A DNA stretch of 64,000 bases, from NCBI GenBank assembly GCA_045614505.1, contig JAZLDA010000086.1, positions 35,705 through 99,704 of the forward strand. Reading direction: 5' to 3'. The stretch is from SIG607 sp045614505 (GTDB taxonomy: Bacteria; Bacillota; Clostridia; Oscillospirales; Acutalibacteraceae). The translations under genes were made by a program, and so were the position numbers. Positions 33,208 to 40,226 of this stretch are shown here, one piece after another; the stretch's first letter is position 1, and every line of letters starts with the position of its first letter. The notes under the pieces were generated by a model that did not search any database, had not been told where the DNA came from, and saw only the letters and a list, made by a program, of their open reading frames with translations.

Positions 33208-33585
33208 TTACTTAAGTTCGATAGTTGCGCCAGCCTCTTCAAGCTTAGCCTTGATAGCCTCAGCATCTTCCTTAGAAGCAGCCTCTTTGAGGGTCTTGGG
33301 AGCGCCATCAACGAGAGCCTTAGCCTCAGCAAGTCCGAGACCGGTGATCTCACGAACAGCCTTGATAACCTGAATCTTGTTAGCACCAGCGTTAGCGAGT
33401 ACTACGTCGAACTCGGTCTTCTCTTCAGCAGCAGCAGCGCCGCCGGCAGCAGGAGCAGCAACAGCAACAGCTGCAGCAGCAGATACGCCGAACTCTTCTT
33501 CTACAGCTTTAACAAGCTCAGAAAGCTCGAGAACGGTAAGGACTTTTAATTCTTCAATAATAGCAGTAATTTTTTCGGATGCCAT
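33208..33585 (-). CDS. rplL: 50S ribosomal protein L7/L12
   Basis: 125 aa, stalk protein that recruits translation factors. N-terminal dimerisation domain (KITAIIEELKVLTVLELSEL), an Ala/Gly hinge, and the C-terminal factor-binding domain with NKIQVIKAVREITGLGLAEA (K-V-I-R-G-L-L-A pattern). ATG 33585 has SD GGAGG; the upstream extension of the frame is not used. Follows rplJ by 66 nt. Confidence 0.98.
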   Translation of the reverse strand: MASEKITAIIEELKVLTVLELSELVKAVEEEFGVSAAAAVAVAAPAAGGAAAAEEKTEFDVVLANAGANKIQVIKAVREITGLGLAEAKALVDGAPKTLKEAASKEDAEAIKAKLEEAGATIELK

Positions 33586-33651
33586 TTTAATTTCCTCCAA
33601 TTTGTGTTTAATATAGTTTTAATTTTTTAAAATTTAATATAGTATGCTGAA

Positions 33652-34167
33652 TTATTCAGCAGCGGCTTCACCTTCGCCGTCTTTGTCAACGATAGCCTGT
33701 ACGGCACGTGCAAATGCAGCCATAGGAGCCTGGAAAGCGCTGAGAACTGTAGCGAGAAGAACTTCTCTGCTGGGCAGTTTTGCAAGGCTTTCAATCATTG
33801 CGGTGTCGATAACCTTGCCGTCGAGATAACCTGACTTAACCTTAAAGGACTCGTGGGTCTCTGCGAACTTGCAAAGGATACGTGCAGCGCAAACATGGTC
33901 GTCTTTAGAGATTGCAAGAGCGGTAGTTCCTTCAAGAACTTCTTTCATACCCTCAAGGTCGGTGCCTTCGATAGCACGAGCGAGAAGAGTATTCTTAACT
34001 ACGAAATAATCAACGCCGGCCTCACGAAGCTCCTTACGAAGAGCAGTATCATCTGCAACAGAAGTACCGGTGTAGTCAACAACAACACCTGCAACGGAAT
34101 TCTGAAGTTTTTCAGCAACAGAAGCAACTATAGCTTTCTTTTCCTCTAAAACTTTTGCATTAGGCAT
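33652..34167 (-). CDS. rplJ: 50S ribosomal protein L10
   Basis: 171 aa, base of the L7/L12 stalk. MPNAKVLEEKKAIVASVAEK start, VVVDYTGTSVADDTALRKEL, VVKNTLLARA. ATG 34167 is preceded by SD GGAGGTG. It is preceded by an L10-type leader with its own promoter and an attenuator-like terminator, so the rplJ-rplL pair is feedback controlled. Confidence 0.97.
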   Translation of the reverse strand: MPNAKVLEEKKAIVASVAEKLQNSVAGVVVDYTGTSVADDTALRKELREAGVDYFVVKNTLLARAIEGTDLEGMKEVLEGTTALAISKDDHVCAARILCKFAETHESFKVKSGYLDGKVIDTAMIESLAKLPSREVLLATVLSAFQAPMAAFARAVQAIVDKDGEGEAAAE

Positions 34168-34188
34168 TAATTTCACCTCCGTAAAAAA

Positions 34189-34320
34189 AGTATAAAAAGG
34201 TCTGTTCCCTGAGACGAGGAACAGACCAAAACATTAAAACAAAATAATAATGTTCAGCTTACCTCGGTAGGCGGCAATGCTTACTCCGAAAACGGAACCT
34301 ACTGTCTCAAGTAATGCAAC
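34189..34320 (-). promoter_or_regulatory. L10 leader (autoregulatory RNA with attenuator) upstream of rplJ
   Basis: The transcript starting near 34320 contains ACAGTAGGTTCC ... GCCTACCGAGGTAAGC (34261-34308), resembling the conserved core of the L10 leader bound by the L10-L12 complex in Firmicutes. It is followed by a 10-bp hairpin GGTCTGTTCC/GGAACAGACC (34199-34227) with a T-rich tail, a classic attenuator. A covariance search with the Rfam L10_leader model would confirm it. Confidence 0.8.
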
Positions 34321-34326
34321 AAAAGT

Positions 34327-34355
34327 ATTATACACACTATGTGTATATTTGTCAA
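34327..34355 (-). promoter_or_regulatory. Promoter of the rplJ-rplL unit
   Basis: On the minus strand TTGACA (34350-34355), 17 nt and TATAAT (34327-34332), a perfect consensus placed directly before the L10 leader. Confidence 0.88.
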
Positions 34356-34372
34356 TACTTTTTTAAAAGTTA

Positions 34373-35068
34373 TCAGTTACCAAACTTAGCAACGTTGAGC
34401 TTTATGCCGGGGCCCATAGTAGTAGCAAGTACACAGGACTTAACATACTGACCTTTAGCAGCCTCAGGCTTAGCCTTAATGATTGCACCCATAAGAGCAT
34501 CGAAGTTTTCCTGGAGCTTTTCTGCACCGAAGGAAACCTTACCGATGGGGCAGTGAATGATGTTGGTCTTATCAAGACGGTACTCAATTTTACCTGCCTT
34601 AGCTTCGGTTACAGCCTTAGCTACGTCAGGAGTAACGGTACCTGCCTTAGGAGAAGGCATCAATCCACGGGGACCGAGAACCTTACCAAGACGACCTACA
34701 AGACCCATCATATCGGGTGTTGCAATAACAACGTCGAAATCGAGCCAGTTTTCATTCTGGATTTTAGCAACCATATCTTCTGCACCAACAAAGTCAGCAC
34801 CTGCAGCTAAAGCAGCATCTGCCTTGTCGCCCTTAGCAAGAACAAGAGCGCGTACAGTCTTACCGGTACCGTTCGGAAGAACGACAGCACCGCGAACCTG
34901 CTGATCAGCGTGACGAGAGTCAACACCGAGACGTACGTGGATTTCTACTGTTTCATCAAATTTTGCAGCAGCAGTCTTTACAACTACAGCTACTGCTTCT
35001 TCAGCGTCATAAAGCTTACCGGGTTCGATAAGCTGTGCGCTGGCTAAATATTTTTTACCGTGTTTCAC
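34373..35068 (-). CDS. rplA: 50S ribosomal protein L1
   Basis: 231 aa, full length. KHGKKYLASAQLIEPGKLYD start, ETVEIHVRLGVDSRHADQQ, RGAVVLPNGTGKTVRALV, the signature FDVVIATPDMMGLVGRLGK plus LGPRGLMPSPKAGTVT, and the C-terminal SCVLATTMGPGIKL. It follows rplK by 56 nt. Confidence 0.98.
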   Translation of the reverse strand: MKHGKKYLASAQLIEPGKLYDAEEAVAVVVKTAAAKFDETVEIHVRLGVDSRHADQQVRGAVVLPNGTGKTVRALVLAKGDKADAALAAGADFVGAEDMVAKIQNENWLDFDVVIATPDMMGLVGRLGKVLGPRGLMPSPKAGTVTPDVAKAVTEAKAGKIEYRLDKTNIIHCPIGKVSFGAEKLQENFDALMGAIIKAKPEAAKGQYVKSCVLATTMGPGIKLNVAKFGN

Positions 35069-35124
35069 TTTATTTTACCTCCCAATAAGTGGTTAAATCG
35101 GAAATTTCCTCCCACGAGAGAGAA

Positions 35125-35550
35125 TCAATCGACTACTTCTACGCCCATGCTGCGTGCAGTACCTGCGATCATACTCATAGCAGATTCAATACTTGCGGCA
35201 TTAAGGTCGGGCATTTTGGTTTCTGCGATTTTCTTAATCTGCTCGCTGGTTATCTTGGCAACCTTGGTTTTGTTAGGTGTGCCGGATGCGGATTCAATAC
35301 CGCAAGCCTTCTTAATAAGAACAGCGGCAGGAGGAGTTTTTGTAATGAAGCTGAAAGAATGGTCTGCGTAAACAGTGATTACAACAGGGATAATAAGACC
35401 CATATCATTCTTTGTGCGCTCGTTGAACTCCTTGGTGAAAGCCATGATGTTTACACCGTGCTGACCCAGAGCAGGACCTACCGGGGGAGCCGGTGTTGCT
35501 TTACCTGCGGGGATCTGCAATTTAATGTAGCCTATAATTTTTTGAGCCAT
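35125..35550 (-). CDS. rplK: 50S ribosomal protein L11
   Basis: 141 aa. MAQKIIGYIKLQIPAGKATP, PPVGPALGQHGVNIMAF and the rRNA-binding C-terminal domain with GTARSMGVEVVD. ATG 35550 has SD GGAGGTG 7 nt upstream. It lies 150 nt after nusG, with a GC-rich structured spacer. Confidence 0.98.
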   Translation of the reverse strand: MAQKIIGYIKLQIPAGKATPAPPVGPALGQHGVNIMAFTKEFNERTKNDMGLIIPVVITVYADHSFSFITKTPPAAVLIKKACGIESASGTPNKTKVAKITSEQIKKIAETKMPDLNAASIESAMSMIAGTARSMGVEVVD

Positions 35551-35575
35551 TGTTTGCACCTCCAAAATTGTGGTA

Positions 35576-35690
35576 ACAGTGTTATTTTACACTTGGCGGA
35601 GCACCTTATATGAATTTATGCTCCTCCCACTTCTGGCGCCGTAAGACGCCGGCGGCGAGACAGCCGCATAATAAACGGTTTTACCGTATT
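35576..35690 (-). other. Structured nusG-rplK spacer
   Basis: On the minus strand the spacer contains a GC-rich stem around GGCGTCTTACGGCGCC and a second hairpin GGAGCA ... TGCTCC just before the rplK SD. It has no T-run, so it is not a terminator. A translational control element for rplK-rplA (L1 or L11 binding) is possible but not demonstrated. Confidence 0.4.
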
Positions 35691-35700
35691 ATTACCTGTT

Positions 35701-36225
35701 TTAGTCAGCCGGAACAATCTGATCCAGCTCAAGCTCGGCAAGTGTTTCTCTGCCGAACGCGTCAATACCTACGCTAACGCTGTTATCTGCGACATTAATT
35801 TCTTTAACAACGCCTGCGAAGTCTTTAAGAGGTCCGCTGACAATAACAACGCGGTCACCCACATTGTATCCAACCTCTACGCTGTGCTTTTCAACGCCGA
35901 GGCAAGCAACCTCCTCATCAGTAAGAGGAACGGGCTTGGATTCGGGACCTACAAAACCGGTACAGCCGTGAATATTACGGACAACATACCAGGAATCGTT
36001 AGTAACGATCATTTTAATAAGAACATATCCGGGGAATATTTTGCGTTCTACCTCGCGGGTCTTATCTTCCTTTACCTCTGTTACCTTTTCGGTAGGGATT
36101 TTAATATCCACGATAAGGTCCTGCATCTTACGGTTTTCAACCATAGTTGCAAGGTCAGTAGCAACCTTATTCTCATAGCCGGACATAGTCTGTATTACAT
36201 ACCATTTTGCTTGAGATTCAGACAT
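35701..36225 (-). CDS. nusG: Transcription antitermination factor NusG
   Basis: 174 aa. NGN domain with AKWYVIQTMSGYENKVATDL and FPGYVLIKM, then a KOW domain with GDRVVIVSGPLKDFAGVV. It binds RNA polymerase and couples with ribosomal S10 or Rho. ATG 36225 has SD AAGGAG 9-10 nt upstream; the frame is open to 36246 but this would overlap secE. Classical rpmG-secE-nusG order. Confidence 0.97.
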   Translation of the reverse strand: MSESQAKWYVIQTMSGYENKVATDLATMVENRKMQDLIVDIKIPTEKVTEVKEDKTREVERKIFPGYVLIKMIVTNDSWYVVRNIHGCTGFVGPESKPVPLTDEEVACLGVEKHSVEVGYNVGDRVVIVSGPLKDFAGVVKEINVADNSVSVGIDAFGRETLAELELDQIVPAD

Positions 36226-36236
36226 ACTGGTTCTCC

Positions 36237-36914
36237 TTATTTCCAAATACTTTCAAGTAAGTTACCGAGACCAAAGTCAACCAACCAGATAATTGCACCG
36301 ATTACAATAAACATAACCAGTACTATACCGGTGTTTTTAAGAACCTCTTTAATGCCGGGCCATACAATCTTTTTGCACTCGCTCTTATAGTCCTTGAAGA
36401 AATAAACAATCTTCTTAATGATGGATTTCTTAGCACCCTTTGATGCAAGAACCTCAATACGGTCATTAATAAGAATGTAAGCAACGCTTGTGATTAAAGC
36501 GGCAAACATTACTAAAGAAATTATAAGCACAAAAGGAGAATACTCAAGACCTGTAACATTAAAGGGACGAGTATCAACAAACTTCCAAGGATTGCTAAGG
36601 GCAATAACAAGCATATAAACAGCTACAGCAGCATAGTCGGCTGCAACTAAGAATTTGAGCACCTTAGACTTGGAGAAGAAAGTGAATATGGACATAGCCA
36701 CGCCCAGAACGGCAAGAATGAAGCAGAAAAGAACATCTGCGCTCTTGGCGATATTTGTTCCTTCAAAAACCTCGGAGCCGAATGCAATTTGAAGACCGCT
36801 GGCAGAAAACTCTCCAGCGTTGAAAACGGCGAAGTTAAAGAAGAAGAAAACCAAAGCAGCGACACCGAAAAGTGTAGCTAAAATCTGACAAGCCTTATTG
36901 ACAACTTTAATCAT
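36237..36914 (-). CDS. secE: SecE fused to a four-helix membrane domain
   Basis: 225 aa, where SecE is normally 60-75 aa. Residues ~165-225 are a standard SecE: amphipathic helix with YFFKDYKSECKKIVWPG and one membrane helix (about 196-215). Residues 1-155 add four predicted membrane helices (about 11-31, 60-80, 86-106, 127-149) with an extracellular-type loop containing SGLQIAFGSEVFEG. SecE stabilises SecY in the protein-export channel. The extension has no motif I recognise. Gene position between rpmG and nusG supports the SecE call; no internal stop or frameshift is seen, and ATG 36914 has a good SD (GGAGAG). Confidence 0.9.
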   Translation of the reverse strand: MIKVVNKACQILATLFGVAALVFFFFNFAVFNAGEFSASGLQIAFGSEVFEGTNIAKSADVLFCFILAVLGVAMSIFTFFSKSKVLKFLVAADYAAVAVYMLVIALSNPWKFVDTRPFNVTGLEYSPFVLIISLVMFAALITSVAYILINDRIEVLASKGAKKSIIKKIVYFFKDYKSECKKIVWPGIKEVLKNTGIVLVMFIVIGAIIWLVDFGLGNLLESIWK

Positions 36915-36926
36915 ATTCAGCTCTCC

Positions 36927-37076
36927 TTATTTGGTTTCCTTATGAACGGTGTGCTTTCTGCAGAACTTGCAATACTTGTTCATTTCAACTCTGTCCGGAT
37001 CATTTTTCTTGTTTTTCATTGTCTTGTAGTTGCGCTGCTTGCACTCAGTACAAGCAAGTGTGATTTTAACTCTCAT
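36927..37076 (-). CDS. rpmG: 50S ribosomal protein L33
   Basis: 49 aa. MRVKITLACTECKQRNY with CxxC, and NKYCKFCRKHTVHKETK with the second Cys pair: the zinc-binding form. ATG 37076 has SD GGGAGGTG. First gene of the rpmG-secE-nusG unit. Confidence 0.97.
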   Translation of the reverse strand: MRVKITLACTECKQRNYKTMKNKKNDPDRVEMNKYCKFCRKHTVHKETK

Positions 37077-37266
37077 AACGGCACCTCCCGCTTTACGGAA
37101 ATATTTTTTTGCTGCGAGAATTCGCAGTAAACGCCTCCCTCGGTTCGGTCTTTCACTCACGGTCCTTCCGCGTTATGTCGCCATACGAAAGGAAAGCACT
37201 CCGAAGCATAAAAACCTTGACAGAACAGAGTCCAAACAAAAAAAAAGACTCTTCAGAGGTACATCG

Positions 37267-37295
37267 ATTATAACACAAAAGATACACTCGGTCAA
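37267..37295 (-). promoter_or_regulatory. Promoter of rpmG-secE-nusG
   Basis: On the minus strand TTGACC (37290-37295), 17 nt and TATAAT (37267-37272). It gives a leader of about 185 nt before rpmG with a T9 run; no tRNA is seen in it. Confidence 0.85.
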
Positions 37296-37321
37296 GCCTT
37301 TTTTTCGATATTTATAATTTT

Positions 37322-38110
37322 TTAGAAATATATTACACTACGGTTCTCTTTAAGGGCGCAAAAAAGCAGATAATCGCTCCCCTTTTTCGCCCCTGCATCA
37401 ATAAGAGCCGCTTCACTTGTGCGCAGTGCCAAAGTGGGAAGATTGTTGTTTTCGCTAAGATGCCCCAGAATAAATCTTGTAGTGCCGCTTTTAAGCAGAG
37501 AAGTCAGCTCCGAAGCGGCGGCAGCGTTTGAAAGATGTCCTTTTTCGCCTGCTATACGAATTTTCAGTTCTGCTGGGTAAGGTCCGTTCTGAAGCATTTT
37601 AAGGTCGTGATTTGATTCAAGAAGCACCGCATTACTGCCTGAAATTACTTCTCTCACCGAAGAGGTCACCACACCCAAATCGGTACAGACAGAGGCAACA
37701 CAGTCCTGTCCCAGTTCTATTCTGTAACCGCTTGAACCGTCACAGTCGTGCATTGTTTCAAAACGAATTATCCTGCCGACATCATTCTCATATACACCTT
37801 GATCCAAGGCAATCTGCACAGTATCCTCTGGCAGTATATTCATATTTGTCAATGTATTTAATGTAAGAGAAGAGGCAACAACGGGAACCTTCAGCTTTTT
37901 AACAATTGCTTTAAGCCCTCTGATATGGTCACCGTGTTCATGGGTTATAAGTATTGCGCGTATCTTTTCGGGGTTCTCGCCGATTTCGGCAAGGGCATTA
38001 AGCGTAGCTGCGGCAGAAGCACCTGCATCAATAAGCAGAGCACTGTCCTTTGAAGCGACGTATGTACAGTTAGCCTTACTTCCGCTGAACAGCGGACATA
38101 TTTTTGCCAT
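37322..38110 (-). CDS. MBL-fold metallohydrolase, WalJ/YycJ-like
   Basis: 262 aa metallo-beta-lactamase fold. Metal site THEHGDHIRG with the HxHxDH motif, later ligands in TMHDCDGSSGYRIE and LESNHDLKML, and C-terminal ILGHLSENNNLPTLA. WalJ/YycJ homologues are double-strand DNA 5'-3' exonucleases affecting DNA replication coordination. No walKR genes are beside it. It lies 55 nt downstream of murA's stop, after a hairpin. Confidence 0.87.
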   Translation of the reverse strand: MAKICPLFSGSKANCTYVASKDSALLIDAGASAAATLNALAEIGENPEKIRAILITHEHGDHIRGLKAIVKKLKVPVVASSLTLNTLTNMNILPEDTVQIALDQGVYENDVGRIIRFETMHDCDGSSGYRIELGQDCVASVCTDLGVVTSSVREVISGSNAVLLESNHDLKMLQNGPYPAELKIRIAGEKGHLSNAAAASELTSLLKSGTTRFILGHLSENNNLPTLALRTSEAALIDAGAKKGSDYLLFCALKENRSVIYF

Positions 38111-38137
38111 TTTCTCACCTCTTTACATATATAATAT

Positions 38138-38162
38138 AAAGGGAGGAAAAACCTCCCTTTTA
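38138..38162 (-). terminator. Hairpin terminator after murA
   Basis: On the minus strand AAAGGGAGG/CCTCCCTTT with an AAAAA/TTTTT loop, followed by ATATT. The T-tail is short, so partial readthrough into the WalJ-like gene is likely. Confidence 0.55.
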
Positions 38163-38164
38163 AT

Positions 38165-39421
38165 TTATTCCGAAACTCTGCGGATATTTCCGCCAAGTGC
38201 TGTAAATTTCTTCACAAGGTCCTCATAGCCGCGGTCAATATATTCAATATTCTGCACCACAGTTTTACCCGGAGCCATAAGTCCCGCAATTACCATTGCG
38301 GCGCCTGCTCTCAAATCCGTGGCATTCACCACAGCAGGAACAAGGGAATCCTTACCGTTTATAATTGCGCGCTTGCCCTCCACACGAATGTCCGCGCCCA
38401 TCTTTTTAAGCTCGTCCACATAGCGGAAGCGGTTGTCCCACACACCCTCAATAACGGTGCTCTCACCCTCTGCAACGCTAAGCAATGTTGCCATCTGCGG
38501 CTGCATATCGGTGGGGAAACCGGGGTGCGGCATGGTTTTAACCTGACAGCGGCGGGGCTTTCTCTCCATTTTCACCCTCACTGCCTCGTCAAACTGCTCC
38601 ACCTTAGCGCCTGCTTCTATAAGCTTTGCAACAATAGATTCAAGGTGCTTGGGGGTAACGTTGGTAATGGTCACATCCCCCATGGTAGCGGCGGCGGCAA
38701 CAAGATACGTGCCTGCTTCTATCTGGTCTGGGATAATGCTGTAGCTTACACCTCTGAGTTTTTCAACACCGCGGATTTTAATAACATTAGTTCCGGCACC
38801 CATAATATTTGCGCCCATGGAATTAAGAAAGTTGGCAAGGTCAACTATATGAGGTTCTCTTGCGGCATTTTCAATAACAGTCATACCCTTGGCTTTTACG
38901 GCGGCAAGCATTATATTAATGGTTGCTCCCACAGTAACCATATCAAGGTAAATATAATTTCCCTGAAGTTCCTTTGCGTTGCAGACAACCATATCATTTT
39001 CGCAAACGACCTTTGCACCCATAGCCTCAAAGCCTTTAATATGCTGGTCAATGGGTCGCACACCGAAGTCACAGCCACCGGGAGGAGCAACCTTGGCTTT
39101 TCTGAATCTGCCAAGGAGTGCGCCCAGAAAATAACTGGAAGCGCGCATACCGCTGCTCATATCTTTGGTTACTATATGTGAATTAACTCCTGTGGGGTCG
39201 ATTTTTGCAGTATTTGCATCTATCATTTCCACTGCGGCGCCAAGCTTCGTCATACTTTTAAGTATCAGACTGACATCGGAAATGTCGGGGAGATTTTCAA
39301 TAAGGCAAGGCTCATCAGCCAATAAAACGGCAGGAAGAATCGCAACGGCTGCGTTTTTCGCACCGCTGATATGTACTTCACCGTTTAAAGGTTTGCCGCC
39401 TTCTATCACATATTTTTCCAC
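38165..39421 (-). CDS. murA: UDP-N-acetylglucosamine 1-carboxyvinyltransferase
   Basis: First committed step of peptidoglycan synthesis: PEP plus UDP-GlcNAc gives enolpyruvyl-UDP-GlcNAc. 418 aa. HISGAKNAAVAILPA at the N-terminus, SSGMRASSYFLGALLGRF, the PEP-binding loop PPGGCDFGVRPIDQH with the catalytic Cys (the fosfomycin target residue is Cys, not Asp), and FPTDMQPQ. It is preceded by a strong promoter. Confidence 0.97.
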   Translation of the reverse strand: MEKYVIEGGKPLNGEVHISGAKNAAVAILPAVLLADEPCLIENLPDISDVSLILKSMTKLGAAVEMIDANTAKIDPTGVNSHIVTKDMSSGMRASSYFLGALLGRFRKAKVAPPGGCDFGVRPIDQHIKGFEAMGAKVVCENDMVVCNAKELQGNYIYLDMVTVGATINIMLAAVKAKGMTVIENAAREPHIVDLANFLNSMGANIMGAGTNVIKIRGVEKLRGVSYSIIPDQIEAGTYLVAAAATMGDVTITNVTPKHLESIVAKLIEAGAKVEQFDEAVRVKMERKPRRCQVKTMPHPGFPTDMQPQMATLLSVAEGESTVIEGVWDNRFRYVDELKKMGADIRVEGKRAIINGKDSLVPAVVNATDLRAGAAMVIAGLMAPGKTVVQNIEYIDRGYEDLVKKFTALGGNIRRVSE

Positions 39422-39471
39422 TTGCTTCTCTCCGTTTATTCTTCAAATGAGAACTCTCTAATCATAAAGCC

Positions 39472-39500
39472 ATTATACACCTCTAATACTCCTTTGTCAA
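39472..39500 (-). promoter_or_regulatory. Promoter of murA
   Basis: On the minus strand TTGACA (39495-39500), 17 nt and TATAAT (39472-39477), a perfect consensus. Confidence 0.88.
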
Positions 39501-39626
39501 ATTATATTTGCCCATTTCTCACAGAATATATTATATATTGTGTCAAAATTCGACTTTTTTCATAGATTTAGTATTGCTCTCATTTTTTATTATTTCCTCA
39601 AATTATATTTTAAGGCTTGCCTATTC

Positions 39627-39655
39627 TTGCTTTTTTAAATAAAATGTGGTAAAAT
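39627..39655 (+). promoter_or_regulatory. Promoter for the DtxR/MntR-like gene
   Basis: TTGCTT (39627-39632), 17 nt and TAAAAT (39650-39655). A second possible pair overlaps 10-12 nt upstream (TTGCCT/TAAAAT). Confidence 0.65.
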
Positions 39656-39687
39656 GTATATAAAAATTAAAAAAACGGAGGGCGATT

Positions 39688-40050
39688 ATGCATTTACAGG
39701 AATCAGGCGAAATGTATCTCGAGTGTATTTATGTTCTGTCCAAAAAAAGCAATACCGTCCGTTCAATTGATGTAGTTGAATATATGGGATTTTCAAAGCC
39801 GAGTGTCAGCCGCGCGGTTGGACTTTTAAAAAAAGGCGGCTTCCTTATAATGGATAAAGACGGCTATCTGACTTTAACCGATGAAGGAAAAGAGGTTGCC
39901 GAAAAAATCTATGAGCGTCACACTCTTCTGACCGACTTTCTCATAAAGCTTGGAGTTGACAAAGAAACTGCGTCGGAGGATGCCTGCAAAATGGAGCACG
40001 ATATAAGTGATTCCACTATAAACGCCATTAAAAAATTCGTAAACAACTAA
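39688..40050 (+). CDS. DtxR/MntR-family metal-dependent regulator
   Basis: 120 aa. N-terminal winged helix (LQESGEMYLECIYVLSKKS ... YMGFSKPSVSRAVGLLKKGG) and metal-binding dimerisation domain with EKIYERHTLLTDFLIKLG and EDACKMEHDIS, carrying the conserved Glu/His/Cys/Glu/His ligands. There is no SH3 C-terminal domain, as in MntR. The Cys in the CKMEH ligand set is more like iron/manganese sensors of the IdeR side. It may control feoB (12.9 kb) or the ABC transporter that follows, but no operator was identified. Confidence 0.88.
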   Translation: MHLQESGEMYLECIYVLSKKSNTVRSIDVVEYMGFSKPSVSRAVGLLKKGGFLIMDKDGYLTLTDEGKEVAEKIYERHTLLTDFLIKLGVDKETASEDACKMEHDISDSTINAIKKFVNN

Positions 40051-40053
40051 TCA

Positions 40054-40098
40054 AAAGAAGAAATTTTTTATCGCGTATAAAATTTCTTCTTTCTTTTT
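40054..40098 (+). terminator. Terminator after the DtxR-like gene
   Basis: Stem AGAAGAAATTTT/AAAATTTCTTCT with a TTATCGCGTAT loop, then TTCTTTTTT. Confidence 0.82.
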
Positions 40099-40109
40099 TG
40101 TCAAAAAGG

Positions 40110-40138
40110 TTGACTTTTGTTTTTTATTGTGTTATAAC
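40110..40138 (+). promoter_or_regulatory. Promoter for the ABC exporter
   Basis: TTGACT (40110-40115), 17 nt and TATAAC (40133-40138). The leader of ~85 nt contains a small hairpin AAGCAG ... CTGCTT. Confidence 0.7.
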
Positions 40139-40226
40139 GACCTCGAAGCAGGTGCTTTCTGCTTTTAAAAGTCCGTTTTAAAATATCAACATCCCTCTTT
40201 TCCCCCTATATTGGAGCGTGATTTGT

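Noticed and set aside
37077..37266. tRNA-Trp in the rpmG leader, as in some clostridia
   Set aside because: No cloverleaf could be drawn on either strand; only a short GCGA/TCGC hairpin is present.
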